DNA from: Haematobia irritans
Taxonomy: Eukaryota; Arthropoda; Insecta; Diptera; Muscidae
Reading direction: 5' to 3'
Assembly: GCF_050003625.1 (NCBI RefSeq)
Contig: NC_134401.1
Coordinates: 92,792,852-92,856,851, forward strand
DNA: 64,000 nt
Below are positions 1-12,109 of the stretch, piece after piece; the stretch's first letter is position 1, and the number at the start of each line of letters is the position of its first letter. A program made the translations under genes and the position numbers. The notes under the pieces are model-generated. The model had not been told where the DNA came from and made no database searches. It saw only the letters and a program-made list of their open reading frames with translations.

Positions 1-2220
1 CCTCATTCCTACTTAAGACTCTGGAGAGGATGATAGATATTTATCTTAGAACTAGCATCGATTCAAGTTTGTTTTCGAAACGACAGCATGCATACTCGAA
101 GGGCAGGTCTACTGAGACCGCACTACATGAACTAGTCAGCTTTATTGAAAGCTCACTATCTGTCAAAGAATACACAATCGTGGCGTTTCTAGACATCGAA
201 GGGGCGTTCAATAATGTCCATCCGAGCTCGATATTAAATGGACTGACAACTCTGAATGTTGATCCATGTATACTCAGGCTGCTAGACGAACTGCTAATGA
301 AGAGACGTATTTCAGCCACACTAGGACAAGCAAACATACAAAAGTATGTGAACAGAGGCACTCCTCAAGGAGGAGTTCTATCACCTCTTCTTTGGAATGT
401 CGCTATAAACGACCTTCTGGTTTCCCTAGAAAAAGAAAGGATACAAGTGGTGGCATACGCAGATGATGTGGCGATAGCAGTCAGGGGAAAATTCCCATCA
501 ACAATTAGAGATATTATACAGAGAGCCCTCCGGATGACTGAGAAATGGGCGAAAGATAATGGTCTTGGGGTAAATCCTGCAAAGACAGAAATAGTCATGT
601 ACTGCAAAGATCGCAAAACTCCCACGGTTAGGCCCATTTCCTTAGGGGGTATTGAAATTCCCTTTAGGGAGTGTGCAAAATACCTTGGCGTTATTTTGGA
701 CAGGAAGCTGAACTTTAAGCTTAATATTGAAGAAAGGGCGAGGAAAGCAACGGTAGCTTTATACTCGTGCAAAAAGGCAATAGGGAAAAAGTGGGGACTA
801 AAACCAAAAATTGTACATTGGCTATACACGGCAGTGGTTAGACCTATAATGCTATATGGTGTTGTAGTCTGGTGGCCGGCACTTCACCAGCCGACAAGTT
901 TAGACAAAGTTCAGCGTATGGCGTGCTTGTGTATCTCAGGTGCATTCAGCAAGACAGGAACAAACTCCCTTAATGTCATACTGCATCTATTGCCTTTAGA
1001 CATTTTGGCCAAACAGTCAGCTGCAACAACGGCTGTGCGGTTGCGCGAGCTATCGCTGTGGTCGGAAAAAAGTTACGGTCACAGTTCGGTCCTCAAAATA
1101 ATGCCAGATGTGCCTAACGTAGTGGATTACACTTTGGCGAGCCCACTTTTCGACAAAAAGTTTGAGACTCTAATTCCCAACAGTGAGGCGTGGTGTACAC
1201 GGACCCCGGGGAATAAAAGATATATAGATTTCTACACTGATGGCTCCAAATTGGATGGCCAAGTGGGTTTCGGAGTATATTCTAAAGATCTGGAACTTCG
1301 AATAGCGAAAAGATTACCTGATCACTGTAGTGTTTTTCAGGCTGAAATATTAGCAATAAGAGAGGTGGCGAATTGGCTGAGAAGTAATGTTCCAAAAAAT
1401 GTGGGCATTAATATATACTCAGACAGTCAACCTGCAATAAAATCCTTGGACTCTGTGTTCCTCAACTCGAAAACGGCCATCGATTGCCGCAAATCTCTCA
1501 ATGAGATGGCTGAGCAGTACAATATTCACCTAATATGGGTGCCTGGCCATAGGAACATACCGGGGAACTGCGAAGCGGATGAGTTGGCAAGGCTAGGGAC
1601 TACCTTACATATTCCAGGGGAACTAGAATTTGTTGGTATGCCCCTAGCTACCTGCAAGCTCATGCTGCGTGAGAAGGCTGTTATATGGCAAATGTTCGAT
1701 GGGAGAATTGCAAGGGTTGTAACGACACCAAGCAAATATGGCCCCATTTCAACTTAAACCGCACACTAGATATGCTAATGTTCTCGAGACGTCAGATATC
1801 ACTCCTGATATCTGCTATAACGGGTCGCTGCCTGATAGGAGATTTTGCAAAAACTATTGGCGCGAAGTATAATGACTATTGTATGAGCTGTCATGATGCG
1901 GAGGAAAAAGAATCAATTAAACACCTCTTGTGTGAGTGTCCTGCATTTTGTGTAAAGCGCAAGCAACTTTTAGGAGCATATAGCTTCAGATTACTGGCGG
2001 ATCTGGAAAACGTTAACTTAAGCAGTCTGCTAATATTTTTGGAACAATCTGGTTGGTTCAACAAAGAAAAATAATCAAGAAGGTTCAGCGGTTAAAACTA
2101 GAAGTGCCCATATGTAATAGGTACTTTTAGTTAATGTGGTATCACAATGGACTGAATAGTCTAAGTGAGCCTGAATCTTAATCGGGCTGCCACTTTAACC
2201 TAACCTTAACCTAACCTAAC
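1..2220 (+). mobile_element. LOA-like non-LTR retrotransposon, copy A (window edge cuts its 5' part)
   Basis: Non-LTR element of an RNase H-encoding clade (LOA/I group; exact clade not determined). The window starts inside the reverse transcriptase. The coding part ends at 2074 and is followed by a ~120-bp 3' UTR and a tail of CCTAA pentamers (about 2196-2220), one unit disturbed (CCTTAA). The 3' UTR matches those of the copies ending at 28040, 19912 and 50935, which fixes the 3' end. The next copy starts directly at the tail. No target duplication can be read because the 5' end lies outside the window. Confidence 0.9.
3..2074 (+). pseudogene. Reverse transcriptase-RNase H polyprotein of copy A, frameshifted
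   Basis: Multifunctional ORF2 protein that would copy the element RNA at the target site and degrade the RNA strand. Visible: RT motif FLDIEGAF with the first catalytic Asp near nt 192; TPQGGVLSP; the YADD box near nt 456-467; an RNase H domain with TDGS (near 1239), QAEI, YSDSQ and EADELA, supplying the D-E-D-D set. The frame is open from nt 3 to 1757. Against the copy at 25578-27899, one G is missing in GTTATGATGG near nt 1684-1687. This shifts the frame, and the C-terminal CCHC-type segment (C-x2-C-x10-H-x4-C) continues in another frame to 2074. The upstream endonuclease and ORF1 would lie before the window. Very similar to the intact copy, so the frameshift is young. Confidence 0.9.
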
Positions 2221-3034
2221 AACGGCTGTGCGGTTGCGCGAGCTATCGCTGTGGTCGGAAAAAATGTACGGTCATAGTTCGGTCCTCAAAATAATGCCAG
2301 ATGTGCCTAAGGTAGTGGATTATACCCAGGCAAAACCACTTTTCGACAAAAAGTTTGAAACTCTAATTTCCAAACAGCGAGGCGTGGTGAACACAGACCC
2401 CGGGGAATAAAAGATATATAGATTTCTATACTGATGGCTCCAAATTGGATGGACAAGTCGGGTTCGGAGTATATTCTAATGATCTGGAACTTCGAATAGC
2501 GAAAAGATTACCTAATCACTGTAGTGTTTTTCAGGCTGAAATATTAGCAATAAGAGAGGTGGCGAATTGGCTGAGAAGTAATGTTCCAAAAAATGTGGGC
2601 ATTAATATATACTCAGACAGTCAACCTGCAATAAAATCCTTGGACTCTGTGTTCCTCAACTCGAAAACGGCCATCGACTGCCGCAAATCTCTCAATGAGA
2701 TGGCTGAGCAGTACAATATTCACCTAATATGGGTGCCTGGCCATAGGAACATACCGGGGAACTGCGAAGCGGATGAGTTGGCAAGGCTAGGGACTACCTT
2801 ACATATTCCAGGGGAACTAGAATTTGTTGGTATGCCCCTAGCTACCTGCAAGCTCATGCTGCGTGAGAAGGCTGTTATGATGGCAAATGTTCGATGGGAG
2901 AATTGCAAGGGTTGTAACGACACCAAGCAAATATGGCCCCATTTCAACTTAAACCGCACACTAGATATGCTAATGTTCTCGAGACGTCAGATAGCACTCC
3001 TGATATCTGCTATAACTCCTGATATCTGCAATAT
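2221..3034 (+). mobile_element. LOA-like copy B, truncated at both ends, head-to-tail with copy A
   Basis: Starts abruptly at AACGGCTGTGCGG, within the linker between RT and RNase H (counterpart near 26852), right after the CCTAA tail of copy A and in the same orientation. The junction shares a few bases with both sides (CTAAC/CAAC). It encodes the RT-RNase H linker and the whole RNase H domain in two frames (2228-2410 and 2445-3044), split by a 1-bp insertion near 2370. The 3' end is lost: homology stops after ATCTGCTATAAC, where a 19-bp stretch (ACTCCTGATATCTGC plus 4 nt) is imperfectly duplicated. The 3' UTR and tail are absent. Confidence 0.85.
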
Positions 3035-3315
3035 TTATTCATAATCTATAAGCCCTAAAAGGGCCAAATCGATTACAGAGTAATGTATTATGGCACTAAG
3101 ATTCACTTTTATATAATGGAAGGTAAAAAGATCTTAACACTAAAATCTTAATACTAAAAAATAAAAAAAAAATGTTCATGGATATGAAACGTTTCCCCCA
3201 AAAAATAAAAAAAAAAGTTTACCCACTATCAACCTTTTATTCGATATGCAGGGTTTACAAATTAGACAGCATCTTGTCGGCAAACTCCTGAACTGAATGG
3301 GCAAAATGTCTATCC
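3035..3315. other. Interval with A-rich tracts, probable 3' flank of the CR1-like element
   Basis: No gene. Contains two A-rich tracts (about 3155-3172 and 3200-3214). It may include the 3' untranslated part of the minus-strand CR1-like element, but I cannot place its exact end. Confidence 0.4.
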
Positions 3316-4500
3316 TCATATGGAAGATATACATTCCAGATACGACATACTTACCTCGAAGGAATTCTGCATTATTAGGGTATTAAAGCGGGGACATATC
3401 AGGGAATGCGATCTGACAGATGAACCAAACTGAAAATGAGATAGTAAATATTGTTTACTTCCAGCCCTGTACACTTTATAAAATAGTGTCACCAGCCTAA
3501 TCTTTATAAAATTATCAAAACTACAACCCAAGAAGTCCCTAACATACGCCGATATGTGATCATGAGTACGCAGTCCGTAAACGTACCTGATTACCCTATT
3601 GAAGTATCTCTCTAACCTCATTCTGTTTGTCGTATTGGTCCCCGTATACACCTCTAACCCGTACAAAATCCTAGGCATTAAAAAGCTATGGGCTAACATC
3701 TTGCGTAGCTTCAATGGAATAGAGCAATTAATACTGTAAAGCCTTCGAAGTCCAAATGTCAATTGGGAAATCACCTTGTTGATATGTTCATCAAAGCTCA
3801 ATTTGCTGTCTATAAGAAATCCCAAGGTGGTCATACTTGGCACATATTCCAAATATTGATTACCAATTAACAAATTAGGTATAGCAACTCCAACAGCATT
3901 AAAAGCCATAGCTCTGGACTTAGCGGCGTTGATAAGAATAAAATTTTGCCTACACCAATCCTCAATGCTTAGGAGATTGTTCTGAACCCTTGATAGTAGA
4001 CTATCCAAATTATTCCTATCCGAAGAAGCAAGCAATTGTAAATCATCGGCATATAAGTGGGCACTTATGCCATTCAGTACATTGAATATATCATTTATGT
4101 ACATATTGAAGAATAATGGACCCAATACCGACCCTTGGGGAACTCCTCTGGACACTACCCTCGTACTAGAAATCATCCCTGCAAATTGTACGAACTGTTT
4201 CCTACAAAACAAAAAGGATTCAACCAGCGAACATGAAGTCCTTGAGAAACCAAATTGAGTGTATAATTTATTCAGCAAAACTTCATGGCAGACTGACTCG
4301 AAAGCTCTACTTAGATCTAGGCTAATTAAAATAGACACAAGCTTGTTGTCAGTGTTCCTCCTAATATCATCTGTAAAAGAAACCATTAACGAAGTAGTAC
4401 TGAAGTTTCGTCTGAAACCTGATTGGAAATCCGAAAACCCTCTACGCACCGGTTCGTTTGCCATTATCTGGGAATTTATCAAATTCTCAAATAATGGCAA
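3316..4500 (-). pseudogene. CR1/jockey-type reverse transcriptase, 5'-truncated
   Basis: 394 codons of a non-LTR reverse transcriptase. Visible in order: SGFR..FSTTSL (about residues 27-38), ISLDLSRAFESV with the first catalytic Asp at residue 62, SRGVPQGSVLGPLFFNMYINDI (118-138), YADD at 150-153, then the thumb-like segment TTLGFLIDSKLSF. No RNase H follows, unlike the LOA-like copies, which supports a CR1/jockey-like assignment. Endonuclease and N-terminal fingers are missing, so the copy is 5'-truncated. The frame stays open to its natural stop at 3316. The truncation point coincides with a perfect 21-bp inverted repeat. The first codon read is a TTG of the truncated frame, not a true start. 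Confidence 0.85.
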
Positions 4501-4511
4501 ACGAACCGGTG
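4447..4511. repeat. Perfect 21-bp inverted repeat at the 5' junction of the CR1-like copy
   Basis: CACCGGTTCGTTTGCCATTA(T) at 4447-4467 is exactly complementary to 4491-4511, with a 23-bp spacer. The left arm and spacer encode part of the RT (SQIMANEPVR), so the right arm is an inverted copy of element sequence at the truncated 5' end. Confidence 0.9.
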
Positions 4512-7222
4512 CCAGAGACTACAGCAAGCAAACGGCTCAATAAATTTCACGTTTTGAATTTTTTATTATTTGCTTGAGCATTTAGCTCAAAGATTGCGCT
4601 TTTAGATATTTCTTATATTTATTAATAAATTATTTAAAATTTTGTTTGTACGTATACCTTTAAAATTTTCGAAAATTGCCAAAATCCTGACTTCAACCGC
4701 GTTGAGCAATTTTTTGGCAAAAGTTTTTCAAAATCTTTTTTCATAGCTCTTATTACAATCATTGAGAGATTCTAAAACTGTAAGTGCTCATTAAAAAATG
4801 TGAACTTTGGAAATCTGGACAGGTCTAATCTGAATGTACACTCTCTTTTGTAGCATGTCATTCATAATTCCAAAATCATTGAATTGCAATACATAAAATT
4901 CTCATTATAAGAAATGATTGCTTCGTAACCCCATTGCTCCATTAGGGGACAAATCTATTTGGAGTTCATGTAAACTCTGATAACATAAATGGAGCATGGC
5001 AATTGAAATGGTAAACTAACGTTTAATAAACCACGCCAACTACGCACCTCAAGGTCAACTAATCCGACCGGTTAATTACCTCCAATAAATTTAAAAATGT
5101 TCAACCTTAACTACTAACTCTGAGGCATACGTTCTTCACTTAGCGTATTCTGTGACCACAATAAAAAAGCAAAAACAATGTAAATGCCCATAGATTGGTT
5201 CTATCATTGCTTTACGAGAATGGTATCGTATTCCTTTACTCAACAGCTAGAAAAAGCGGGTTTGGTTAATGGAATTGTACCATATCCAGTCGTATAGGCT
5301 AAATGTGTGCTAAATGCGACTACAGAACAATCGAAATTTTGAAATACGCAGGAATTCAACATGGTGTTGTCAGAGATCTGTACTCCCTCGTTGTTATGTC
5401 ATTTGATTCAAGTATCTACGAGTGGTGCTTTTCTAATAGGCCATATATCGTGTTAAGCTTAGCCTAAAGCTATTAAAAAAGCCATAGACTATAATAGAAA
5501 GATTTTCAAAACTAATAGTCCGTAGATCATATTGAAGGTGGTGTGTTAAGGTGTGAAACGGACCTTAGCATACACTGAAAGCAGAGTTTTCTTTTCGCAC
5601 TAACGAAATTGTGACAAAAAAAAATGTTTTTAAACACAAATAAAAAAAGTATATCGAAAGATAAATGCCATGCCATATTATATCAATAACGGAATGCATT
5701 TTTGCGTAGCAAAGAATATGATTTTTCTGATAAAAAGATTTTTACTCGACCAAATGTTGTTAAACTTATGTCCTTAGAATTGGCGCTATGAATATGGGCC
5801 CCATGAAAATGAGCCCCACTTTGTCTAATGAAAATGTACTCCAATAATTATATGCGATACAACAACACGAAATTTCGATATTTTTTGGAGTCGTATTTCA
5901 CTATTTTTTTTTTGGGATTCACTACATAATGAAAATGGGGTCTACAATTTTTTTGGGCCTGTTTTCATTTGAAGAGGGGTCAATTTTCATCTCGCGAGCT
6001 TAACGGATACATATCGCATAGTTTTTAATTTTAAAGCTTGCTTGAATTTTAATTCTTGAAACATACTTAAAATAGTTTTGAAATCCAAATAATCTGAGTT
6101 TGGCTTTATCATTTTATTATGTGAAGTACAAATATAATAATCAAAAATAAACACTTTAATAAATTCGTTAATGGCATTTATAGCACTCGTCAAGAGCTTT
6201 CATTTGATACCAAGAAATGTAGAGCAGGTTTTGCACAGTGGACATGGTTAAACTTTATTTCAAGTTGGACAAACTAACTTTTAAAATATAGCAGCAAAAC
6301 TAACATTTCTGGGATGCTTTCGATAATAAAAACCACTTGCATTTATATTACTTTTCAATATCTTTCGTTTAATACCTAATACTATATTGCGCAAATATAT
6401 TGGAAATTGCTGAATTTTATTAAATATATTATCTCCCCAAATTGTAATTAACCCATTAGGTGCCCAGGCAAAAACTAACTGGTTTGTGTATCGGCTAGTT
6501 AAATTTACAATTTATCTTCACGCACATTAAAAACAATGTAGTAATTACAAAAATGGTAGAAATTATTCATTTTTTTTCGAATATTGCGAATTTTTGAAAA
6601 TATTTTAGGTCAAACGTTTCATACAAGAGTTAGAATGCATTAAAAATCATAAAAAATATAAAAATAAATTCATCGCTTCTGCGCCACTTCCGGATCCAAA
6701 AAGAACATTTTCACTACTTTTTTGGAGACGTTTTTTTGCTGGGATGTCAGGCACCACCAACCAGCCAACTTTTTCCTATGGGATAGTCATTTGTTTTGAC
6801 ATTTGTCAAGTTCAAATGTATTGAACTATCTCGTGCGAAAATTGAACTAAATTATATTCCAGTTTTTGAGTTCTTCATAATGCGTAGCTAACTACTATTT
6901 ATAATAATCTTTCTTCACATAAAATCAAAAGTGGCGCAAAGTCATTATCATATTAATCAAACTGGAGCTCATTCTTATTTTTGTGAAAAGTGTACAAAAT
7001 TTTTCTTATTCATCTTATTCATAAAATTTTTGAGGCATAAATACGTGAAATAAACAAAATTTCGTTAGGCTTGGGAAAATTTCTTAAAAATTTTAGAAAT
7101 AAACACTATAATTTTTTTCTAACAAAAAATATGTTAATTTTTGTATTAATTTCACAACGAACTTTTTTTCTGTGTATACGTTATATACTCGTAGTTCATC
7201 ACCATCACCATCCTAAGGTGCT
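4512..7222. other. AT-rich interval without a recognised gene
   Basis: No supported coding sequence. Contains short homopurine/homopyrimidine runs. A stretch near 6670-6740 (CGCCACTTCC, TCCAAAAAGAACA) recurs near 15850-15910, so at least part of the interval is an old dispersed repeat. 5800-5990 holds several variants of GGGGCCCAT/ATGAAAATGGGG in both orientations, probably an eroded inverted-repeat element. Confidence 0.4.
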
Positions 7223-7224
7223 TA

Positions 7225-7739
7225 CACTCAAAAAAAGTGAACTCTCTATTTCACTAAAGCCATATTAACTTTATATTAGTTCATAGAATCATTATGTTTG
7301 GAAAAAGTTTATTTTAGTCAAATAATTTTTTGCGCATCTTAGTTAAATGAACTAAAAACGGGAAAAAGTTATACACAAATAAAGCATAAAGATTTCCTAA
7401 TTTCGTATTTCTTACAAAATAGTTCATTATTTCTTTAAATTTGTAAATTTTACCAAAAATGTGTCCATCATGAACTTCGTATGTCACTAAAGACATTCTT
7501 GCAATTTTGAACTCCATGATTTCTCTTAAAACTACAAAATTTTCTTTAACTACTGAAAAAATTTAGCTATGTCTAATAAATTTTCTTGAATTTGACGAAA
7601 AATATTTACTTATTTTTGCCATATCGGAGTGATGCCAGCGCTTGTAATACCGTTTAGTTAAAATTTTCTAAAAAAGTTCCAAATTTTCTAAAATTAATCG
7701 AAAGTTATCTTTCCTGGTGGGTTCACTGTTTTTTCAGTG
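7225..7739. mobile_element. MITE-1 (TA-flanked, CACTSAAAAAA termini), complete copy
   Basis: 515-bp non-autonomous element. Left end CACTCAAAAAAAGTGAAC and right end, read inwards, CACTGAAAAAACAGTGAAC form imperfect terminal inverted repeats. TA is present on both sides (7223-7224 and 7740-7741), as expected for Tc1/mariner-type insertion. Other copies lie at 50148-50663, 53545-53881 and 28833-31070. The interior is AT-rich and non-coding; the short frames inside it are not conserved between copies. Confidence 0.8.
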
Positions 7740-8571
7740 TAGTGACTCCAAATCGCTTTTTGTTTGAAATACCCCCGTAAAAAAATTATATGTGCAACGT
7801 GTAAATTTATGTTCTAGTCTTATAACGAACTTTTATTGAAAACATTTTTTTTATTTACACTTTTGTACGTTACTAAAATATATAAACTAAATCTTAACTT
7901 AACGTTTGCTTTGACAGAAAATATATACTTAAGTTTTTAGTCATAGAAAATATATTTTAGCAATATATCAAAATAAAATTAAGATAGTTTGATTAACTAA
8001 TACGATATAGTAGTATTGCTCCTGTTTATAAGAACTTGCTGTAATCGGTGAGGCATAGAACATAGCAAGTTTTTTTAGAGTTGCCATATCGATTTGTCCC
8101 ATTTTTTCGTAATTGCAGACTTTAGTTCTTTGGGTGTTGTATATTGCTTGGACTTCGCATATACCTTAGCGGATAATATGCTCCAGAGATCTTCTAGATC
8201 GGGAATTAGCGCTGGCCAGTCCAGTAAAGGTATTTCACGAGACTTAAAAAAGTTTCTTTGTGAGGCATGCAACATGGATGGAAGAATTGGAAAGTCCAAA
8301 CTTCACCATATAACTCATCTGCAAAATCTATTAAATTGTTGTCACATAAATCGACATATATCTTTGCGTTCATTTTAGTGGGGACAAAACATATTTTAGA
8401 TTTTCCTCGTGCTCACCAATATTTGTGATGGCCATCAAAACCATTCAAATTGAATTTCTTTTCGTCGCTAAATATAACCGTTTCGAACTCTTCGTCCAAA
8501 AAATTGTATTTTTCAGCAAACGAAATGCGAGCATTTTTATGGTGTTGTGTTAACCGCGCTTTAGGAATATT

Positions 8572-10341
8572 TATACCCTAAACCACATAGTGGTCAGGGT
8601 ATAATAAGTTTGATCGGCCAAAAAATGTGCCTACCAGAAATATTGATTTTAGACCCCATAAAATATATACCGATCGACTCAGAATCACCTCCTGAGTCGA
8701 TCTAGCGCTTGGTGTCCGTCCGTCCGTCTGTCCATGTATTTGTTGTTCACAGGATTCCGGTCGCAATTATTAACCGATTTTGAAATGAAATGAAATTTGC
8801 TACAGGGAGTTTTTTGGGCACAAGGATGAACGCTATTGAATTTGGAAGAAATCGGATCAAATGTAGATATAGCTCCCATATATATGTATCGCCCGATTTC
8901 GACAAAAGGGGTCACGTTGCGCGTTTTTTCAAACGGATCGTCATCAAATTTGGCAAAAGGTAATCTTTTCCATCGCCCTTCAAGTCTGCAAAATTTTATC
9001 CAAATCGGTTCAAATTTAGCTATAGCTCCCATATATATGTACCGCCCGATTTTCCCAAATTTGGCCACAAAACCTTTATTTATCAACCGATCTTACTCAA
9101 AGTTGGCTAAATATAATCTTCTATAGCACTAACTATATGTGCAAAAAATCATCGAAATCGGTTCAAATTTAGCTATAGCTCCCATATATATGTACCGCCC
9201 GATTTTTCTAAATTTGGCCATAAAACTCTTATTTATCAACCGATCTTACCCAAATTTGGCTAAATGTAGTCTTCTATAGCACTAACTATATGTGCAAAAA
9301 ATCATCGAAATCGGTGCAGATTTAGATATAGCTCCCATATATATGTATAGCCCGATTTTCCCAAATTTGGCCATAGAACCCTTATTTATTTAATAATGGG
9401 CTCAATATTAGTGGCATACCAACTCCGTAGATGCAATATCAACACAGCCAGTGTTGATAGAAGTAGGGGAAATTCTCTATATGTAGGGGTTTCCTAATAT
9501 TTAGCGTCTTGTAGGGACGTAGGGCCACAATGTAGGACATTTTCACTCAACACAATTTGTAATAATTTTTACATTTTGATGGCTCTAGAGGAGGAAATTA
9601 GAAGCCGGCAAGGCTTCATCTTTAACAATGTGTGGTAAACTTTATTCCTGTAGAAAATTTTGTCAAGATTTTATTTCTATAGAACATTTTGTCAAAATTG
9701 TATTTCTATAGAATTTTTTTTTTCAAAATATTATTTCTATAAAAATTTTTCTCAAAATTTTATTTCTGTGGAATTTTTTCTCAAAATTTTATTACTATAG
9801 AATTTATTGTCAAAATTTTATTTCTATAGAAAAATTTCTCACAAAAATTTGTTTATAGAAACTTTTTGCAAAATTTTATTTTTATAGAGATTTAACAAAA
9901 AAGATAACTAATTTGGGTAGAATTCTACCAACTGTGGCAACCGTGGTGGTAATACAAATTTATATTCTAAGTTATATACGTTGCATATTCATGTTTTAGG
10001 ATAATAAAGTACTTAGAACAATTTGTGTTTTGTAAAACTTTTTTAAATTTAACGAAAAATATAGTAGGGAAAATTGTTTGGGAATGTATGGGAAAGTAGG
10101 GAACTTGTTTTGTCCTTGTAGGGTAAATCGAAAATTTTCCGTGGCAACATTGACTATGAGCTATAGTCAGATTGACACAAAGCACCCATAGACATGAACC
10201 CCTTAATTTTCTTAAATATGCAACTGCGGTTTATCTCCCAGACCTATATGTTACCCCACAAATGCTTATGATTACTAATTCTGTAATGGTGGTTTAGGGT
10301 ATGATATAGTCGGCCCCGCCCGACTTTCTACTTTACTTACT
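8572..10341 (+). mobile_element. HelC-a: INE-1/DINE-1-like non-autonomous Helentron
   Basis: 5' end TATACCCTAAACCACATAGT with an adjacent GTCAGGGTATA giving a terminal hairpin. A block follows with GACCCCATAAAATATATACC, GAGTCGATCTAG and a GTCC/GTCCGT-rich run, which resembles the conserved block of Drosophila INE-1/DINE-1. Then a central tandem array (8872 to about 9400, 153-bp period), a 3' segment with an AT-rich minisatellite (9640-9900), and a 3' hairpin AGTCGGCCCCGCCCGACT followed by CTTACTT in a T-run. There is no target duplication apart from T-run ambiguity, which fits insertion between Ts. It interrupts the Tc1-like pseudogene and is therefore younger. No Rep/helicase gene is present. 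Confidence 0.7.
8872..9400. repeat. 153-bp tandem array of HelC-a
   Basis: The phrase GCTCCCATATATATGTA recurs at 8872, 9025, 9178 and 9331, exactly 153 bp apart. Monomers contain CGCCCGATTTT, AAATTTGGCCA and ATCGAAATCGGT. The last monomer is truncated. Confidence 0.9.
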
Positions 10342-10973
10342 TTTTTTTTTTGTATTTTAGACCTATATCATGCTTGATAATTTGCTGAATTCTTTGTCTA
10401 GTCACATTCGGACCCAATTATACTTTTATTTCTCTGCAGCTCATATTTTCATTGGCAGCAAGTTGGCGAATATGTCGCTTTGTCCTTTGGTTAACGGTTG
10501 GAATGCGCCCACTGCGTTTAGCACAACCATAGTTTTTGGGATTTTTTAAAAATTGCTAATCGTATCGCGATGTCGATTTGTCGCCGATGCAATTTTTCAA
10601 ATTTTTTTGCCAGCTAGGTCCATTCCGTTAATTTTTCCGCGTTCATCCTCTGAAAGTTCACTTCCCCGAGACATTTTTCACTAACGACTAAAAATTTGCA
10701 CTAAATTTCTCCTGAATACATAAAAAGATTATATTATTATTCACAACGAAACTGCAATGAGCCTGTGCACTCTTCAGTGAAAACAAGTATATACGGCCGT
10801 AAGTTCGTCCAGGCCGAATCTTATGTACCCTCCACCATGAATTGCATAGAAACTTCTACTAAAGACTGTCATCCACAATCGAATTACTTGGGTTGCGGTA
10901 ACACCTGCCGATGGCAAGATATCTTAAAACTTCTCAATTGTAAGCTATTCCATACGGGGAATATATTAAACAA

Positions 10974-12072
10974 AAACAAGTATATACAGTAGTAAGTTCG
11001 GCCGGGCCGAATCTTAAATACCCACTACCATGAACCAAATATTAGGGTTTCCTTTGAAATTTCAGGAGGGCTTGAGGACTTGAGGACACTTCCCGAAGAT
11101 AAATTTAAAGATTTCACCTATGAGGACTATATCAGATTCTGGATTTATAAGAACCATTTTTTATTTGAGTTTTAGAGGAATCATTAACATCTCTTGTAAG
11201 TGTGCAAGAAAATTATAAAATAACGTCTTGATTTGAAATCTTAAATCTGTAGAAGTAAAATCTGGAAATTTTACATTGAGTTTCAAGCAATTTTCATGAT
11301 CAGTGCGCTTTCTATACCCTCAAGAAGTGAAGTCGGTCTATATGGAGGCATTATCAAACCGATAAAACTTAATCCGATACACGTTTTTGTGAGCCTAAAA
11401 TACCAGAATATTTACTATTTCAGGCAAATCACATAAAAACTACGGTCTCTAGAAACCCAAGGACTTAAATCGGGAGATCGTTCTTATGGGGGCTATACTA
11501 AAATATGGACCGATACTCACCGTTTTCGGCACACCTCTTTATGACCCGTAAATACCTCTATATTTCAAATTTCAGGTAAATTGAACAAAAACTGCGGATT
11601 CTAGAAGCCCAACAAGTAAAATCGGGAAATCGGTCTATATGGGGGCTATACCAAAATATGGACCGATACTCACCATTTTTGGCACACCTCTTTATGGTCA
11701 TAAAATACCTCTAAATTTCAAATTTCAGGCAAATTGGATAAAAACTACGACTTCTATAAGCCCAATACCCCAAATCGGGAGGTCGGTTTATATGGGGACT
11801 ATATCAAAACCTGGACCGATATAGCCCATCTTCGAACTTTACCTGCCTGCAGACAAAAGTTTGTGCAAAATTTCAGAACGATTGTTTCATTATTGAAGAC
11901 TGTAGCGTGATTACAACAGACAGACAGACAGACGGACATCGTTATATCGTCTTAGAATTTCTCCCTGATCAAGAATATATATACTTTATATAGTCGGAAA
12001 TCGATATTTCGATGTGTTACAAACGGAATGACAAACTTATTATACCCCCGTCACCATTCTATGGTGGGAATA
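10974..12072 (-). mobile_element. HelB-a: INE-1/DINE-1-like Helentron nested in HelA-a
   Basis: Minus-strand element. 5' end near 12072 (ACCATAGAATGGTGACGGGG type), block with TATAAAGTATATATATTCTT, GATCAGGGAGAAATTCTA and GTCCGTCTGTCTGTC, then about two 153-bp monomers (TATAGCCCCCATATAGACCG class, about 11480-11830), and a 3' end at 10974 with hairpin TTCGGCCGGGCCGAA and TATACTTGTTTTT. This block is the one most like Drosophila INE-1. It lies in an A/T-run of the HelA 3' block. Confidence 0.7.
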
Positions 12073-12109
12073 AAAAAGGCCGATTAAAAACATTAATAAT
12101 TCAGTTTGA

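Larger units (their letters stand above)
7960..10715 (-). pseudogene. Tc1-like transposase, degenerate and split by a Helentron insertion
   Basis: DDE transposase of the Tc1 group, which would excise and insert its element at TA sites. The N-terminal part lies at about 10675-10350 (minus strand), beginning MSRGSELSEDERGKI, with the helix-turn-helix region broken by stops. The C-terminal part is at about 8575-8080, including LPSMLHASQRNFFKSREIPLLDWPALIPDLEDLWSILS. In that segment the usual DLNPIENLW-type motif has lost three residues but retains the glutamate; the segment ends AKVYAKSKQY...AITKKWDK. Frameshifts follow the WDK motif. Between the halves sits a HelC element (8572-10341). Terminal repeats could not be identified with confidence. 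Not functional. Confidence 0.75.

Noticed and set aside
5800..5990. Inverted-repeat element with GGGGCCCAT/ATGAAAATGGGG words
   Set aside because: Repeats are too degenerate to define ends or a target duplication.
7071..7268. Small frame with a short histidine run
   Set aside because: It straddles the MITE-1 left boundary, is not conserved in other MITE-1 copies, and comes from a CATCAC simple repeat.
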